Shown: positions 1 to 14,400 of the stretch, piece after piece
Numbering within the stretch: position 1 is the stretch's first letter
Layout of the letters: each line of letters starts with the position of its first letter
DNA from: Amblyornis subalaris
Lineage: Eukaryota > Chordata > Aves > Passeriformes > Ptilonorhynchidae
NCBI GenBank assembly: GCA_018881555.1
Contig: JACAXG010000060.1
Coordinates: 5,022,001 to 5,086,000 of the forward strand
DNA length: 64,000 nucleotides
Direction: 5' to 3'
Notes under the pieces: model-generated
Databases searched by the model: none
Seen by the model: the letters and a program-made list of their open reading frames with translations, nothing else
Told to the model about the DNA's origin: nothing
Made by a program: the position numbers and the translations under genes

Positions 1-3000
1 TTTTGTCTTTTGGTGCTTGTGAGGTCAAGCAGAGCAGCCGCAGCCACAGCTTTGTTTCTCTGTTGTGTGTAGTGGCCTGGAAGGCCAGCAGTCAGATGGC
101 TAATTTTGACCAAAACTCATTGACATGGGAGGAAGAAAAGAAATAGTGAAGTCATTTTTAAAAAACTTCATCTTTTTTCCCTGTCCTCTGCCTCACAGAG
201 AGAAAGAAGAGCATATTCCACAGCAGATGCCGAGGCATTCTTGCCTCCCTTTGTGTTGTTGCCTAAGGAAAAGGAATATTAGGAGACTGGACTAAGGCAA
301 ATTGCTCATTCACCACCATTCTTTGTAGGAAGAGCTTGGCCAACCACCTAAGGAAAATTACAAGCTGTCCATCACAGACTACTGATGCTCCCTGTGGACA
401 GTGCTTGACCACATTTAAAGCAATCTGAATAAAAATGACAAATGTCAGTGTAAATATATTCAGTCATGAATATGGCTTGGACTAGATGAATAAGGGTATC
501 TTTCAGGCACCTTGGCAAATGTAAATCACTGTTTCACTGTTCAGAAAACAGAAGCACAAATGTTTTATGTCAATTCAGTGTGCCCATATTTACTACTGAA
601 GAGGCCTTCTTCTGTTTAAGATGTAGGCTTGGGGACATAAAAAATTTGTCCTGTATGATCTAGAACAGATTGGCTTTGATACCTGGACTAAGTTATCCTT
701 CTATCAACTGCATAGTCTGTCACTTGACCTGCTGGATGTCATCCACTAGGCTTGTATCCCTAGCCACCTCTTACAGCACCCAAGGGCCAGGCCTCTCCGT
801 TAATTAAAGTTCCCTGAGGTCCATCACTACTGCAATCTAAGCCACAGCTCCACCCACAGCTTCTTCAGAGCAGCATCATTAGCTGACTGACACATCTGTC
901 ATATGTTTATCATCACTGTCTTGGACTCAGGTTCACAGGTAGAAAAGTATGTGCTGCTATGAATCTGTCTGATAGGAAGAGGTGCCAAAGTACCCCAGAC
1001 TGCTGATGCAAATTACTCCAAATACTTTGTGGTATTTTCCCATTATCGAAAGAACCCATAGAAAACGGCTACACCTTTAAATAATTCTTTTGGATTCACA
1101 TGTTTTAGAAAGTTAAAAATCTAAGTCCTCTGCAGCTGCAGTTGATACCTAAATATATGTTCTCCTCACAACTTGCCATTAAAGGAGAGAAATTCTACTA
1201 GCATCAGTTTACAGACAGTTAATTTAGTCACAGAGATGTGGTGGCTTGTTCAAAGTCAAAGAGGAAGTTTGTGGCAATGCTGAGAATTAAATACAGGACT
1301 CCAGAAACTCATTCCTGTTTTTTAACCACATGTGTCATCCTTCCAAATGTTCTTTCCTACATAAGATTTAGTCATGGCTGAAATAGGCCCAGTTCATTAA
1401 CAAAGCAAGGACACACCAAGACAAATGGTATGAATCTTTCAAAACTGGCACATGGATTTTCCTGTTAAAAACATTTGAGGATGTTTTGTAAACTAAATTA
1501 TGACTTTTGTTTCAATTTAAAAAAAAAACCTTTCACTGAAGGTCATTTTTAATGCAATCTAGGATGATGTTCCAGGGAAAATGCACAGGCTGAGCTGTTT
1601 GGACTCTGCACAATATTAGTTCTCTCAAGTTTTGAACAGTGTGGTACCAATTGGTTTTTTTAGCTCTTTCAGGGCAAGTCCTTGAATTCAAGGTCTCACA
1701 CAGTTCTCCTCCACTTCTGAGCCTAAAAGAGTAGAGGAGAACAACAATACATTTAGCTTGAAAGAGGTATATAACTGCAATGTTTCTTCTTAAAATAACC
1801 GTGTCTCCCTAAAAGTTAAGGCAATATTTATACTCTTTCTACCCACAATCAACTGACTAAATCACAGACAGGAACTTTTATCTCTTAGTGCTTCTTTAGA
1901 CCTCACCCAACAAAAATGAGATTATCATTACTTGTCTTTGTAAAGCATTTCACAAACCATGAGTGAAAAATACAGTAAGAGCAAAACATTAAATAAGTGC
2001 CAAAGCCACAAGACCAGGCTCTAAACAAGGCCACAGACTCGACTTCTGCTTTAGTTCTCTAGGGCTTATTTATTGCTAAGCATTAATTACTTGTATTTTG
2101 TATGTCAGCTTAGCATAGTGTTTTATTTAGTTATGTGGTTTTTAGCTTTAGGAGCACCTCAGTTTTCAGATACTTCTTTATGTAGCTGTCAGACATATAG
2201 AAACAATGACAGCATTGTTAATATATCCATCAAAACAGAATAGATATGATACATTAATGTTTCTGTAGCAAACCAACACTGTTAAGGCACAGGCATATTT
2301 TTCAAGGTTTTTCTAAACATTTTTCCTTAACACTAATTTGTTTAAAAGCTATACCATAGTACTTCTCCACAGCAATATTTCAACCAAATTGCAAACTTAT
2401 CTGAGAAAAATAGGAAACACTTTAACCAAGAAGGATATGTTCCTTAACATGGTTTCCATAACCAAACACCTCAATCTTTTCTTCTCACAGCTGGAAAAGC
2501 AGAGGATTAGCATGACAAGGAGCTGATACCATGATTTATCTGCTGCACACCATGCTTTTAATATCACAACAGTTTTCAGATAATCAAAATAAATGACAGT
2601 GGGAAGTCTTGAACACAGAGCAAGCAAGATGTAGGTCCATTAGCTGCTCTTAGAGGAACGAAGCTGAAAATCAGCTAAATTCTTTGCCCAGCTTGCACTA
2701 AAAGTTTTATTAGGGAAAATGCACCCTGCTTGAAGTTGAAAATGGTTTTTTTCTGTAAAATATTGTTGAACCACAAGAGGATCCAAGCTAACTAAATATG
2801 GAGCAAGACATGTTTTTGTATACCAGCCCAAAATATTCTCTTACTGATTCATTGGTAACTTATGACTGGTTTGGATATAATCTTAACCAACCATCATTGG
2901 TTTTGGGAGGTGAAGTGACATGAGTCAACAGTAATTAATATGATAAAGAACAGCTCACTCTTATTGCTTAAGTCAGTCCAGTCAAAGCTTTGCTTCTTGC

Positions 3001-3940
3001 AACAATGTTCCAGTTGTAACCTTTAGAAAAGGCAAATACAAAAAGCCATACCACACTCCACTTATCATACAGTTCCTTTCTCCCCAGCTCAAAAGCATAA
3101 TAGTCTTCTACAGATGGAAGTGAAACATGGTACCATGTTTTCACGTGCACAGAACAACAAAAGAAACAACAGACAAATGCAGTATTTTTCATTTGGTAGA
3201 TGTGTTGCATACACAGTTTCATAAATTGCTGNTGACCATTACTAAATACTCTTCTTTCTTTTTCCCATTTCTAAGTCTAAAAATCATGTCAATCAAGAGA
3301 TATTCCAGTATCTTTCAGCACAGCTGACATAACCGTACACAAGAATCCAACTAAGATCCTGTTCTTTGGCTATAGGAATGTCACATTCAGAAAAACAAGC
3401 ACTGGAAGTGACAGAAAACTATTTAAAAATAGAGAAAATTTGTATGAAAAAACTCAACCAGTGAATTTTAATATTATATTTAACAATTCCTGCAGAAGTA
3501 GTACAGAAAAATGTCAGGTTTTAAACTGAATCTTGAACTCCAGATAAACGAGCAGCTGACCTGGTGCGGACAACAGAAAGGAGATGGAGTCCAGAAGTTA
3601 CCTACTGTTAAGCATATATAAAATTCCAGTAGAGAGAGTGAGTGGTAAGTCTATGGGAAACTTGATTATGAGCAAAGAAGAGTCTAATTTAAACCTTTAA
3701 GCCTTAACTTGGACTGCCTTAGTTGTCAGTGTGAGAATATACACCATTATCTAATTATAAAGGTGTCTCTCTTTAAAGTTTTGGGATTGTACAAGTTCCT
3801 CCAATCACCATGTAGGCTGACATTTACCTTTGAGTCTTCCTCAATTCTGTTCTCCTTTTGTTTACATGTAATATGCAAGCTGAACACTTTTTAGATAAAG
3901 TTGTGTTCTGGCACAGCATAAACAGGTTATCAGCTTGAAT

Positions 3941-4435
3941 ACCATAGAATTCTAGGATGTCCTGATCTGGAAGGGACCCACAAGGATCACTGAGTCCAAC
4001 TCCTGGCCCTACAAGNACAACCCCAAGAGTCACACCATGTGCCCGAGAGTGCTGTCCAAATGCTTTTTGAACTCTGTCAGAGTCAATGTTGTGACCACTT
4101 CCCTGGGGATCCCATTCCAGTGCTTGACCACTCTCTGGGTGAAATCCTTTCTAATATCCAACCTAAACCTCCCCTGACATAACTTCAGGCGATTCCCTCG
4201 GGTCCTGTCACTGGTCACCACAGAGAAGAGATCAGTGTCTGCCCCTCCTCTTCCCCCTGTGAGGAAGCTTTAACTGCAATGAGGTCTCCCCTCAGTCTCC
4301 TCTTCTCCAGGCTGAACAGACCCAGTGACCTCAGCTGCTCCTCATTTGGCTTCCCTCTATTTTGCAAGGTTTTACCTATCCACAACATCTACACCCTTCA
4401 ACATCTTTGTAGTNCTCCTTCGGGTGCTTTCTGAC
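3941..4435 (-). mobile_element. CR1 non-LTR retrotransposon, 5'-truncated 3' portion
   Basis: On the minus strand this reads as the 3' end of a CR1 LINE. The order is a segment matching LFSLEKRRLRGDL, then the codons giving TRGNRLKL and WNGIPREVV (reverse-transcriptase ORF2 C-terminus, open from about 4,221 to 4,030), then the short 3' UTR with the antisense of 'ggatcactgagtccaactcc'. It ends near 3,941 with one copy of the ATTCTATG octamer typical of CR1 3' ends. The element is truncated at its 5' end, as most CR1 copies are, and the frame is broken before the UTR, so it is inactive. The outer (5') border is fuzzy because similarity fades between 4,400 and 4,440. It lies in presumed SMOC2 intron 1 in the same orientation as the gene. 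Confidence 0.93.
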
Positions 4436-7400
4436 ACCTTTATAGCTTTTTTACATCGTGGTGCCAATCCACCTCTGAAGAATAATATGTCATGTATCCT
4501 GGATAATGAAAAACTAGTGCTAAAACACACTTGCTTTTTCTAAGGTATCTGCTTAAGCTGCTCTTAAGATATTGAAAGAACAACTCATATCTATTACAAA
4601 ATTCACCTGTGTTCTCAGAACACTTTATCTAGTCATGTATTTTTGTACACAAAATGAAAATTCCCACTGCTCCTTCCAGGATTCACACAGCTTGCAAGGT
4701 TTGAAATACTGCTGTTCTCAAGGGGAAGCAGTCTATGACTGCTCATCCTTGCAGCTTCAAACTTACAAACTTGAATGGCAACTGTATTGGGTCTGACAAA
4801 CCCAGTACAGCAACTTAAAAGGAAGTATCAGGATTTTTATGTTCCTTAGCCAAGACCTAGTACTTTGCTTAAGAAGAGCTTGTANATCTAATAATTTTCT
4901 TGCACTCTATTTTATTACTTGCCCAGAGCCATTTGAAGTACCAGTTTCTTCTGATAGAATATGCAATGTGACATTTTGCGGGACTGTTTTCTCCTTAGCT
5001 CCTTAGTGGATTATATTTTCATGCTAAGCATTACCGAACTGGTAACTGCATGTATCTTACCCCTGACTGACCCTGGTTTATATTGCTCTTGGCTCAAAGA
5101 GGCAAGAATGAACAACCCCCAATGAGAAGTCTGACCATCTTCCTCCAGGGGAATTGCAGCTGCGGAGAGACCACATACGATCTTCGGAAAATAAAAATCT
5201 GTAAGGCAGTTTCTCCTTGCTGGCATAATATGGAGCAAGTCAGACCACTTTCACCAGTACAGATAAGTCAAGCCTCCTCAGTTGATGAAACAGAAAAACA
5301 GCAATTGCATCCCAATAAAGCTACAGTAATTTATTTTCATTCAGTGAGAATCTAAAAACAAAGATTAGGTGCAGCAAGCCCAAAAAACTACACAGGAACA
5401 CTCAACAAGAGGGTTTTGCAGCAATGTTTCCCAGAGTTCCTGTTTCTGGCCAGCACAAGAAATACCACAAGAACAGCCACAGTTTAATCCGAAACTGGAT
5501 ATGCATGCAAGAATAATGAAGATGGAGGGATGGGGAATGACAGACACAAAAACACAGGACTTTTGCAAGCTCTGTCCAACCTAAAGAAAGGCTTGGGTTT
5601 CTCTACAGCTCAAGTTCGGTTGAAACCTTTATGTAATTCAATAGGGAATGCTGGAGTGGAAATCAACACTTGATCCAGGTCTTATATTCTCTTTACCTCA
5701 AATACTTGTATAATGTTGGTTCCTAAGAGCTGATGAGTGATAGCCTTAAAGGTAAGCGGCAAACAGCACAATGGCAAATCCAGTGACATGACAGGGTGCA
5801 GCAGGACATGGCTACAAAACGTGTGAAGAGAATGCACTAGTTGTAGCAGAGCCTGGTAGAGACCAGTGAGGTGGNAGAAAGACGGTGAGGAGGATGCAGC
5901 AATGGCACTGAGCGCCACCTTAAAAAAAACTCAAATGGCCATTGTACAGAGCAGTCACTCCAACCCATTAATATTTCGTGTTTGCTAGCACATCTGCATC
6001 ATGTTCTTGTGCATGCAAAGACTTGCAGACAGTTTCTTCCCAAAGTTGATGCAAGGAATACATGTAATTTCTATATTATTAGCATAGAGACACATCACAG
6101 GGACAGCACAGACCTTTGCTTACACATCATCTACTGGCACAAGTTGCACTGACTTTAGCAAAGTTACTCCTGATTTACATTTGTGTAAAAATAAGGCCAA
6201 TGTGCTCAAGGAAATACTCTGCACAGCTGGGACAGTTTAAAAACATGAAATAGATGTTTGTAACACCATGTGATTAAAGAAAAACCCAAACCACAGAGTT
6301 TAGATCTGAATCCAAATCCTCCTCAAGCTTGGTGTGTTTTAGATCCAAGATTTTGATTCAGACCCTTGTCTATATAAATTGTAGCAACCCAAAATTTGCT
6401 GTAATTTTAAGTAATATATCACACCGAATACATCAGCACCTACTTTGGATTTTAAAGGCTTTGTAGCAACTGGTATATTAAGTTGTGGAACATAAACAGT
6501 AAGTACTGGTGTAGAACAAAAAAGAAACATGGAAAAATAAACATGTTAACAAGCAAGTGCCAATTTGATGTTCAACTTTGAAATTATAAATTCCATTGTC
6601 CATAACTGAGATGTGAACATTAATTTTCTATATCAAGAAATACATCATCATTAGAAGAACTCACACCAGAATTAAGCTGTAGGGACACCAGTGAGAGAAC
6701 TCAACAATTTCCAGCACGAAAAAAATTGTCATGGTTCCAAAGCAAGTTTTTGCTTACAGTTAGAACTCTGCTTCTATGAAGATTATCCATCAACCTCAGC
6801 TGTTTCCTTGCTCAAATATTTGTGGAAGACATTGAACTCTTGTTAATGTCATTAACAGCAGCAATCCCATTTCCTTCCATAGGACAAATCATTGAATGCT
6901 TACACATTAGAAAGCAGAACTTACCTATTCTGAAAACACTTGAAATGCAAGCAAACTTTACAGAAAGTAAGGAACAAGCAAAATACCTTTCTCATTCAAG
7001 CGATCTGCCTTAACTTCCAGCAAAGGCAAAGATACAATAACTTGAAATTATAAAAATTCAAAACACAAAGTAATTTTATTTTTAAAAGCAGAATCTTATT
7101 AATCAGATGGGTTTACATACTTTTAATATGAATGAGAACAGGAGTGGCCCATCTAGGAATATGTACATGCTTAATACTTACTTCCCTAACAGACTAATAT
7201 TTTCTGAATTGGGAAGTGTTCAGCTTTCTAAAGTATATACTGAAACTGGTTGTATAAGAAGTAATTAACCCAGTAATAAAATTAAATCATCTTCCCACTC
7301 TTGAGAATCAGTGTTCAAACCAAAATATGTCAACTATGCAGTTAGTTGTGGGAAAAAGGTTTCTTTCCTAGCGTCTAGGCCAGTAATTCCACGTTTGAGA

Positions 7401-10400
7401 AAGTGCTTTCAAATTAAGTTAAAGGTCTACTGACTCCAGCCACAGATGTTTTCTCTCAGGGGTGGTATATGCCGCCAACCAAGTTGACAATACAGAAATA
7501 TTGGGAATATGCAGAATAAACCTTCACTTCCCCTTTCACTCTGAGTTATGACAACCCAGTAATTTGAAGTTTTCAAAGTATTGTAGTCAGACAGCTTCAA
7601 ATTCTCTTCTTCAGCAGGCAGTACTGAAGAACAAAAATGCAAAATTGAAGCTCTATGCTAGATGTTAGTACTTACTGACTGTTTTTAGATGCCAGCCTTT
7701 TTCTCAATGCAACATTTTTACAACTAATCAGTATTTTATCCTTTGCCGATGTAAGAATATCCTGCCTACTTGCTCCCACTCACCTGCTTTAACCGTTTCC
7801 ATAGATTTTGCTTGGGTAGCAAAAAGAACAAGTGTCTGGGGGGTACAACAGCAACCTTCAAATCAGATCCCTAGCTTCATGCCAGACAGAAAAACAGCAA
7901 CACTTCCAAGGATATGAACTGATTTTGTCAGCCCCACTTGAACAATTTTATATAACAAACTATGTGTTTTAGTTAAAAAAAAGTAGTGCTATACCTCTTA
8001 CTGTCATCTGAGCGCAAAGCATGAAGAGGGTGAACAGAAATATGGTTTCCTGAGTCTCCACATCAACAGTGACACCATTCAACAAAAGAAGATTACCAAA
8101 GGTGTACTTGTTTCCAAACATCCATAAATTAACTCCAGTGCCTCGGAGTCATCCACACTGCAACACCTGTCACAGACAGATGTTTTTGTTTGCTTCTATA
8201 GCAGCAAACTCAATGCTTACAACAAGAAAGGAAAACCATCCTGGCATTTTTTGGTTAAATGAGGAATTTTGATACATCAGTCTGTTTATGTATATATCTA
8301 CATTCTCATCTACCTATTCAGAATTGGCTTACATCTTAAATCAGAAGTTTGTTGGAGTTTTGTGCATTTGGGCATTGTTTCTTTTCTTTATACAAGCAAT
8401 GTGACCCACTACAGCTGCTTTTTTGAGTACCTTGAAAAAACTCTGAGCCTGGAAAGATTTGGGAATAGAACTATTTCAGTTAAAGGGTATCTGAGTCAAG
8501 GTNACATTGCCAAGGAAGGGCATGAGAAATTTGCCTTACTACTGCTCATACTGTGATTCTTACATTAAGCACAAAAAAAACATACAAAGTTAGATTTATA
8601 ACAACAAATTGTATTATTTCACTGACTTAGTATGCTGTGGTTCAGTTCCAGTAAAGAACATATTGCTTACTATGGGAGCAAGGAGGGGAGCTATTGTTTT
8701 ACCCAAAGAGTGCATTTGGTAAACTGAATGGTTAGTATCTTTCTTCAATCACATAGCTAGAAAGTAGGAAGCAACTTTTTCTCCATTAGACAGGAGTGGG
8801 AAAATTCACCTATATTTGATTGACAGCTGCAAGTAACATTTGTAGCTTAACTAAAAACATCAAGTCAATACTGAAGTAAGTGGGGAAATGTCAATTGTTT
8901 CCAAGAAGACCAGGTGACACTTTGCCAGCCCAGCTGTCCCTTTGTCAGCCCTGCTGTATCTTAAGAGAATGCACACAGATAAAATACAGGCTTCTGGAAG
9001 TAGCTGATTTTGATTTTTCCGATCTCTGGCTGCTTGGAATTTTCCTTCTACATTTAAGGGTGATAAGCACCCACTACAAAAACCCAAGCATGACTGCAAT
9101 GATTCTTCACTCTGGCACAGACAGGAGACTTAACTTCTTTTGTGTGAAGAAAGCTATAGTGATGAATTCACACACTAACAGTAACTGGCTGAATGAAAAT
9201 TTCTGTGGTCTTTTATTGTGGCTCAAAGAACCAGGGAAATGGAGTCCCAGTTACGTCTGTGTCTGGTGGGCACAAAACAACTTTTCCAAAACTGTCAGTG
9301 TGTCATCTGCAAAAACAGAACTGTGAAGTGGAATTGTGTTACCCTGCATGGAGAAGAGTTTTACACACTGCAGCTACCTGTTATACTTGGAAAACCCATC
9401 TCTATCTAAATATCTTTTTGGCTATTTGTCACTACACAAGATAACTTGTGTGAGTGAAAGATTTTAATATGCTTGGAAAAAATTTTCCCAACTGATTAAT
9501 TTCAGCTTGGCTTTTAATTCTGGTTTTTGGACTCTGTAAAAAGCCATCGTAAACTACATTGGCGTATGCAGCTATATCTTTTTCTTGCAAGTTACACAAT
9601 TTAGATTAGCAGTAGTTAAAATGCTCAGGTCCAGAGGGTTATTTTCCTCTAATAAGTTGGTAACCTTCCTCACACTGTGCTATTGTCTCAACGGAAACAC
9701 ATCTACCAACAGGTTACAGCTAGAGAGATTTGCAGCTTATGTTTTAAACTCATTTGACTCTCTAAAGAGTAACCGATTAGCTAGATTGATCAGTACATTC
9801 ATGGGCCATATTAATTGGGACAAACAAAAGTTAAATAAACATCCCCTTTTCAGCACTGGCAACTCAAGGACATTTCCTTACAAGATTAGGACTTGAAAGC
9901 TTCCAGGTGAGATCAGTGTTCAAGGTTTTTTGGCCCAATCAATGGATACATGCTATANTTAATAGAGAAAAGCACTAGCAACACACAGTGCACCTGCAGA
10001 AAACCAGANCTGAACACAATGAATTGTGCATCATTTCACTCCAAGATTTAAACCTTCTCCGAACTGTAGATCCAGCACAGAAAGGCATCCCCATCTATGT
10101 TTGGCTGAACTTCTAATAACTCATAATAAAATCCTCTTTGCCTTTATTTTGCAATTTGTTACTTCTAAGATCCAGGCAGCACCTGGGATTTTTATTAACC
10201 GTAAGCCTACAGAGGGAAAATGAAAATTACTTAAACTATATTGCAGCATTTCAGTTGGTGTGTTTTAATGCAGGTACTAGACTTTGTGGTGAAAATCCTC
10301 AGCTTCAGGAATTTTCCTAGCAGACTAAGAAACAATTTACTACTTTATCCTGTGTTTTATCCCTTTTAGATTCTATTAATAGAAAAGCTCCATGGTTACA

Positions 10401-13400
10401 ATCTTAGTTTCTCTGAACTAGTGAACTCAATCCAGTTTACAGGAGTCAGTAAAGTGTTGCTAACCATAGTACTTTTCTTCTCAGATAGGTAAGATCTTCA
10501 TAGTTTCAGGAGCCAGCTGGATGTGAATCTCCTCTGTTATTAAGAGACAAGAAAATCAAAGAGGCTGAGGAACTCCTGCAAGGACCCATTCGTAATACAA
10601 CCTTCGGTACGGTTTATTCTCCCAATCTCAAAGCGAGCACAGACTGGAAAGTGTTATCTGTCTTTTCCTTTCAGGAAAAGTGCAAGCTTCATCTGCAGAC
10701 ATTTCGAATATCGTAATTTTTTTCCTATGGTGTAACTCCCTATTCCATACAGGATCTTCTAGAGGGTTTAACTATTTTAGTTGCATCCTTGTAACTGAAC
10801 AGTTTGACTAGTAGCTGAATAATATGAGCACATCAAAAATCACTCAGAAATGCTGTTTATCATCACTAAACACAGCAGCATCTCATAGAAGACAAAAATA
10901 AATAGCAGATGTCACTAATCCATCACTGTGTTCCCATCTGTGAATAATACAGGTCAAAACCTTCCAAGTTGCGGCTGTGCAANGACTTCCATTTGAATAA
11001 GGATTCACTGCTATAACAAGGAAAAATATTCCTCTTTTTATCTAATGTAGATATCCAATAGCTTTTATCACAACAGTAAAATAAAAGGTGGAGGGCTTGA
11101 GGGGTGTATGGGGACTGGCGTTCAGTGGAATTTCCCAGAGTTCCCTTTTGGGAGATGTGCTGCAAATTCACTGATGCAGGATGCCCCAGTATTCAACAAA
11201 GACAATGTAGTTTAAATACACAGCAGTATCTTAAGTCAAGAATATTGGCACTGTGTCCAAAGCAATTTTGAGTGAACTCACAGAAACATACACACGGGAT
11301 ATAAAGGCTTGAGATGTAACTCTTNCTTTTTCCATTGTTTCTCTTATGTGGTTTAGAAACATCTTTTCAACATTCTTCACATGCTCCCCTTTCCACCACC
11401 CCCAGAAATGGGGGTGACATTTAGCTCTCCAACCATGAACTGGTGGAATGAATCATACACACGGCTACTGCAGGAAAATTCTGTTTCCTGACAGCAACCA
11501 CAGAGCTCTGAGCATCAAGGTTATGTTATGACATGCAAGCTGGCATTAAATCCACCATAAAGTTCAGTTCATGTAAGAGTTCACCACCATGTAAGACTTT
11601 ACTGGTTGTTGCTCAAATTGAGTGACACAACAACCTGCCTAACAAATCCTCTCCTCCAGCCCACTGTTCCCCCTGAGGGAGGACTATATGGGCAGCAGAG
11701 CTTTATCCTCAGATTATTCAAACCAAAAAGGCAAGGTTGAAGAATTTCAATTTCCTCTGGAGAAATTCTCAGTTGTTCCTGCCAAACAGCTACAGGTTTC
11801 TGCTGCCCCTACGCCACAACAGCTTAACAGAAGCACTTAGTTTGGAAGTGCCTCGGAAGATGGGATGTTTCTCGATTCTTCTTTCCAACGAATCCATGTC
11901 TCCTCCATGTTCCACAAGCAGGATTCCAACAGCTCCCTCCACCAAGACAGACCGAGAAACAGTTTACCAAGATCTCTGACACTGCTGCAGCCATAAAGGG
12001 GTACACAAACCACCTCACAACAGCACTTCCAGGAGTTTCACAGTTCACAGCCTCATGCTTGAGAGTCTTACCTCACCCACAGACCCAGAGATCTTTGCCC
12101 TGAAGACATCAGGTGTGAAGTGGACAAGGCATGGATGTTGCTGCAGGGGTTCTGCAAAGGGAGCTGCCCCCTCTGAGATGTCACTGCTCAANCAGCTACT
12201 CAATGCTTGTACAGTAAGAGCAGCAAAAAAATGAGACTGAACCCATGAAAATGGACATTCTCCTCAGGGAGATGGCTGCACAGTAAAGGGACTAAATAAC
12301 ACTAGCTGACAACATGATAAGAGCTTAATTCACAAATTATTAATCTATATTTTCAGAAACATACTGCTTTTCTGACCCTCAGAATTCCCTTCCTGTTGGT
12401 ACCTTGAGCCGATGAATTAAACTATTTCATAAATTATGGTTTGTTAGTGTTGTGCAACAGATTACAGACAGCACCTACAGAAGGCATAAAAAGTATAGAA
12501 GGAACAGGAAAAACTACTCCTATTCAGATCTGCAGTACCCAGCTTGCTTTAAGTTCCGGTGAGCAGAGGGAGGGCGCAGGCTCCTTTCCCATTAGCAAAG
12601 AATTACTTTAAAGTCCCCTCAAGAAGAACCTTCATTAGGGATGGTCCCTCCACTAGATTTTATTTCTAGCCCAAACACTTAGCTCAAACCAGAACATATC
12701 AAACACTGCCTTGATGATCAAGGTAGCAAGCATTACACACCGTTGTTGGCACCACAAGAAGCTGACCCCTTACCAGATGTGAGCCGCCAGTCACAGAGAA
12801 GCAATCCATTGAAAGCCTTCCTGAGAAATCCCAGTCTGTTCTGCAAGCAGCAGCACTGTGAAAAACACCAAGAGCCACTACCCCACACAGCATTTGGGCA
12901 AACATGCATTGATAGTTTAGCCCCTTCCCTACTCCTCAGCTCCAGCAACAGCTCACTCAGACCCTTCCCAGCCCAATATATCAGACTTCCTGACACCACC
13001 AGCTATAAAAAGGCCCGGGAGAGAGCTACCTAAATGGACAGCTGCAGCAGATCTCCTTGACATGGAACTAGTGCAAATGGAAAACAGGTTTTATTTCTCC
13101 TTGCCCCCATTAAATCCATATCACCACTCCATTTGATGTGCTACCCAGAAGTTTGTATCGGTAAAAAAGTCTAACTACATTACGTCAAAAACACAAGGCT
13201 ATTGCAATGAAGTGACAAAATCTCCACTATTTAAAGAGAATCTCATTGAGGAACTGCATGGATCATGCANGGTTAATAAATCTATTGTGAAGGCAGATAG
13301 GACTTACCGAAGCAATTTTTACCCCACATAGACTCTTACTAAGTAGTTCCTGTATAAAACTTTAATCATTTCATGAGCTAATGCCTATCCTGAAGAAAGA

Positions 13401-14164
13401 CACCGTTAGAGGTCAGACAAGCCTTCTGCAGCAAAAACAATCAGTTAGCAATGAAAATTTCCAAGACAACTGTTAGATTCTAAAATTCGTTCCATTACTT
13501 TATTTATTGAAGTTGATCAAAGATATTAACTATGAATGGAAAATCAGCTCCAAATCCTGTAAATTATTTTGGTTTAGTGTTCACCCTTATGACCAGATAT
13601 AACAGTAACATAACTTACTTTGCAAATATTTTCAGTTTAGAGGTTTCTTTTAAAGTCTGGGAAAAAATCCTCATATGGTAAAGTAAGAATGTGAAAGTAA
13701 AAATATAATTTCTGTTAAGAAATGAGAAATGGATACTTTCTTTTTTTTCTTTCTTCAGGGAGGAGAAAATGTCTTTCAGAGTTTTCTTGTTGTCTCAGAA
13801 AAGCTGATGCTGGCAAGAGCCTTTTGTTTCATAACTGCAAATACAAGGCATGAAATTTGATCTTTCGTCAACATGAGATCAGTTCTTGTGGTCCAGAACT
13901 ATTTCTGACCAGACCTTGCAATATAATAGAAACTGATTTCACTAAGGCATTTCCGGTCTGAACATTTGAAGGCAAGTCACATGTGTTAGTTACCTGCAAC
14001 TTGCTTGTTCAGTTTAGTCTTCTGAAATTTGAAAATAGGGAAAGACATATGTGACAATTACAAGCATGNTAATCTAAGGCATCACTGCACTGCCTGGTGG
14101 GGAACTGTACTGCCACATTAGTATTGAAGTAGGTGGATATGTTTACTCAACAATGCACAACTCT

Positions 14165-14400
14165 GAAAGCCAGAGCAGCTCGGGCACTGTGCCACGATAA
14201 CACAGTTACACTGAGCTACGCGGTCTCCTACAACCAGGAGTGTTTGATCAATACTTAGTTGCGCAGGGGGGAAATAGTTATAAAGCACCCGACCTGCTTC
14301 CTTCACTTGTGCACGTGCACACGGGCATGTACATGGACACGGACCTGTCCCTCCGCAGCTTCTGTCTCTGGCAGCCTACCCGTGCTTCCGCAAGGCTTAC
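14165..14400. promoter_or_regulatory. Small CpG-dense cluster in the presumed SMOC2 intron 1
   Basis: About twelve CpG dinucleotides fall within roughly 235 bases, while the surrounding intron is strongly CpG-poor. The cluster includes a perfect 14-base palindrome, TGTGCACGTGCACA, at 14,308-14,321, with the canonical E-box CACGTG at its centre. No open frame with splice signals is convincing. It could be an intronic enhancer or an alternative promoter. The regulatory role is inference from composition only. Confidence 0.35.

Noticed and set aside
8880..9326. 148-codon plus-strand frame
   Set aside because: No family resemblance. Two other frames of similar quality overlap its right part, as expected for random sequence.
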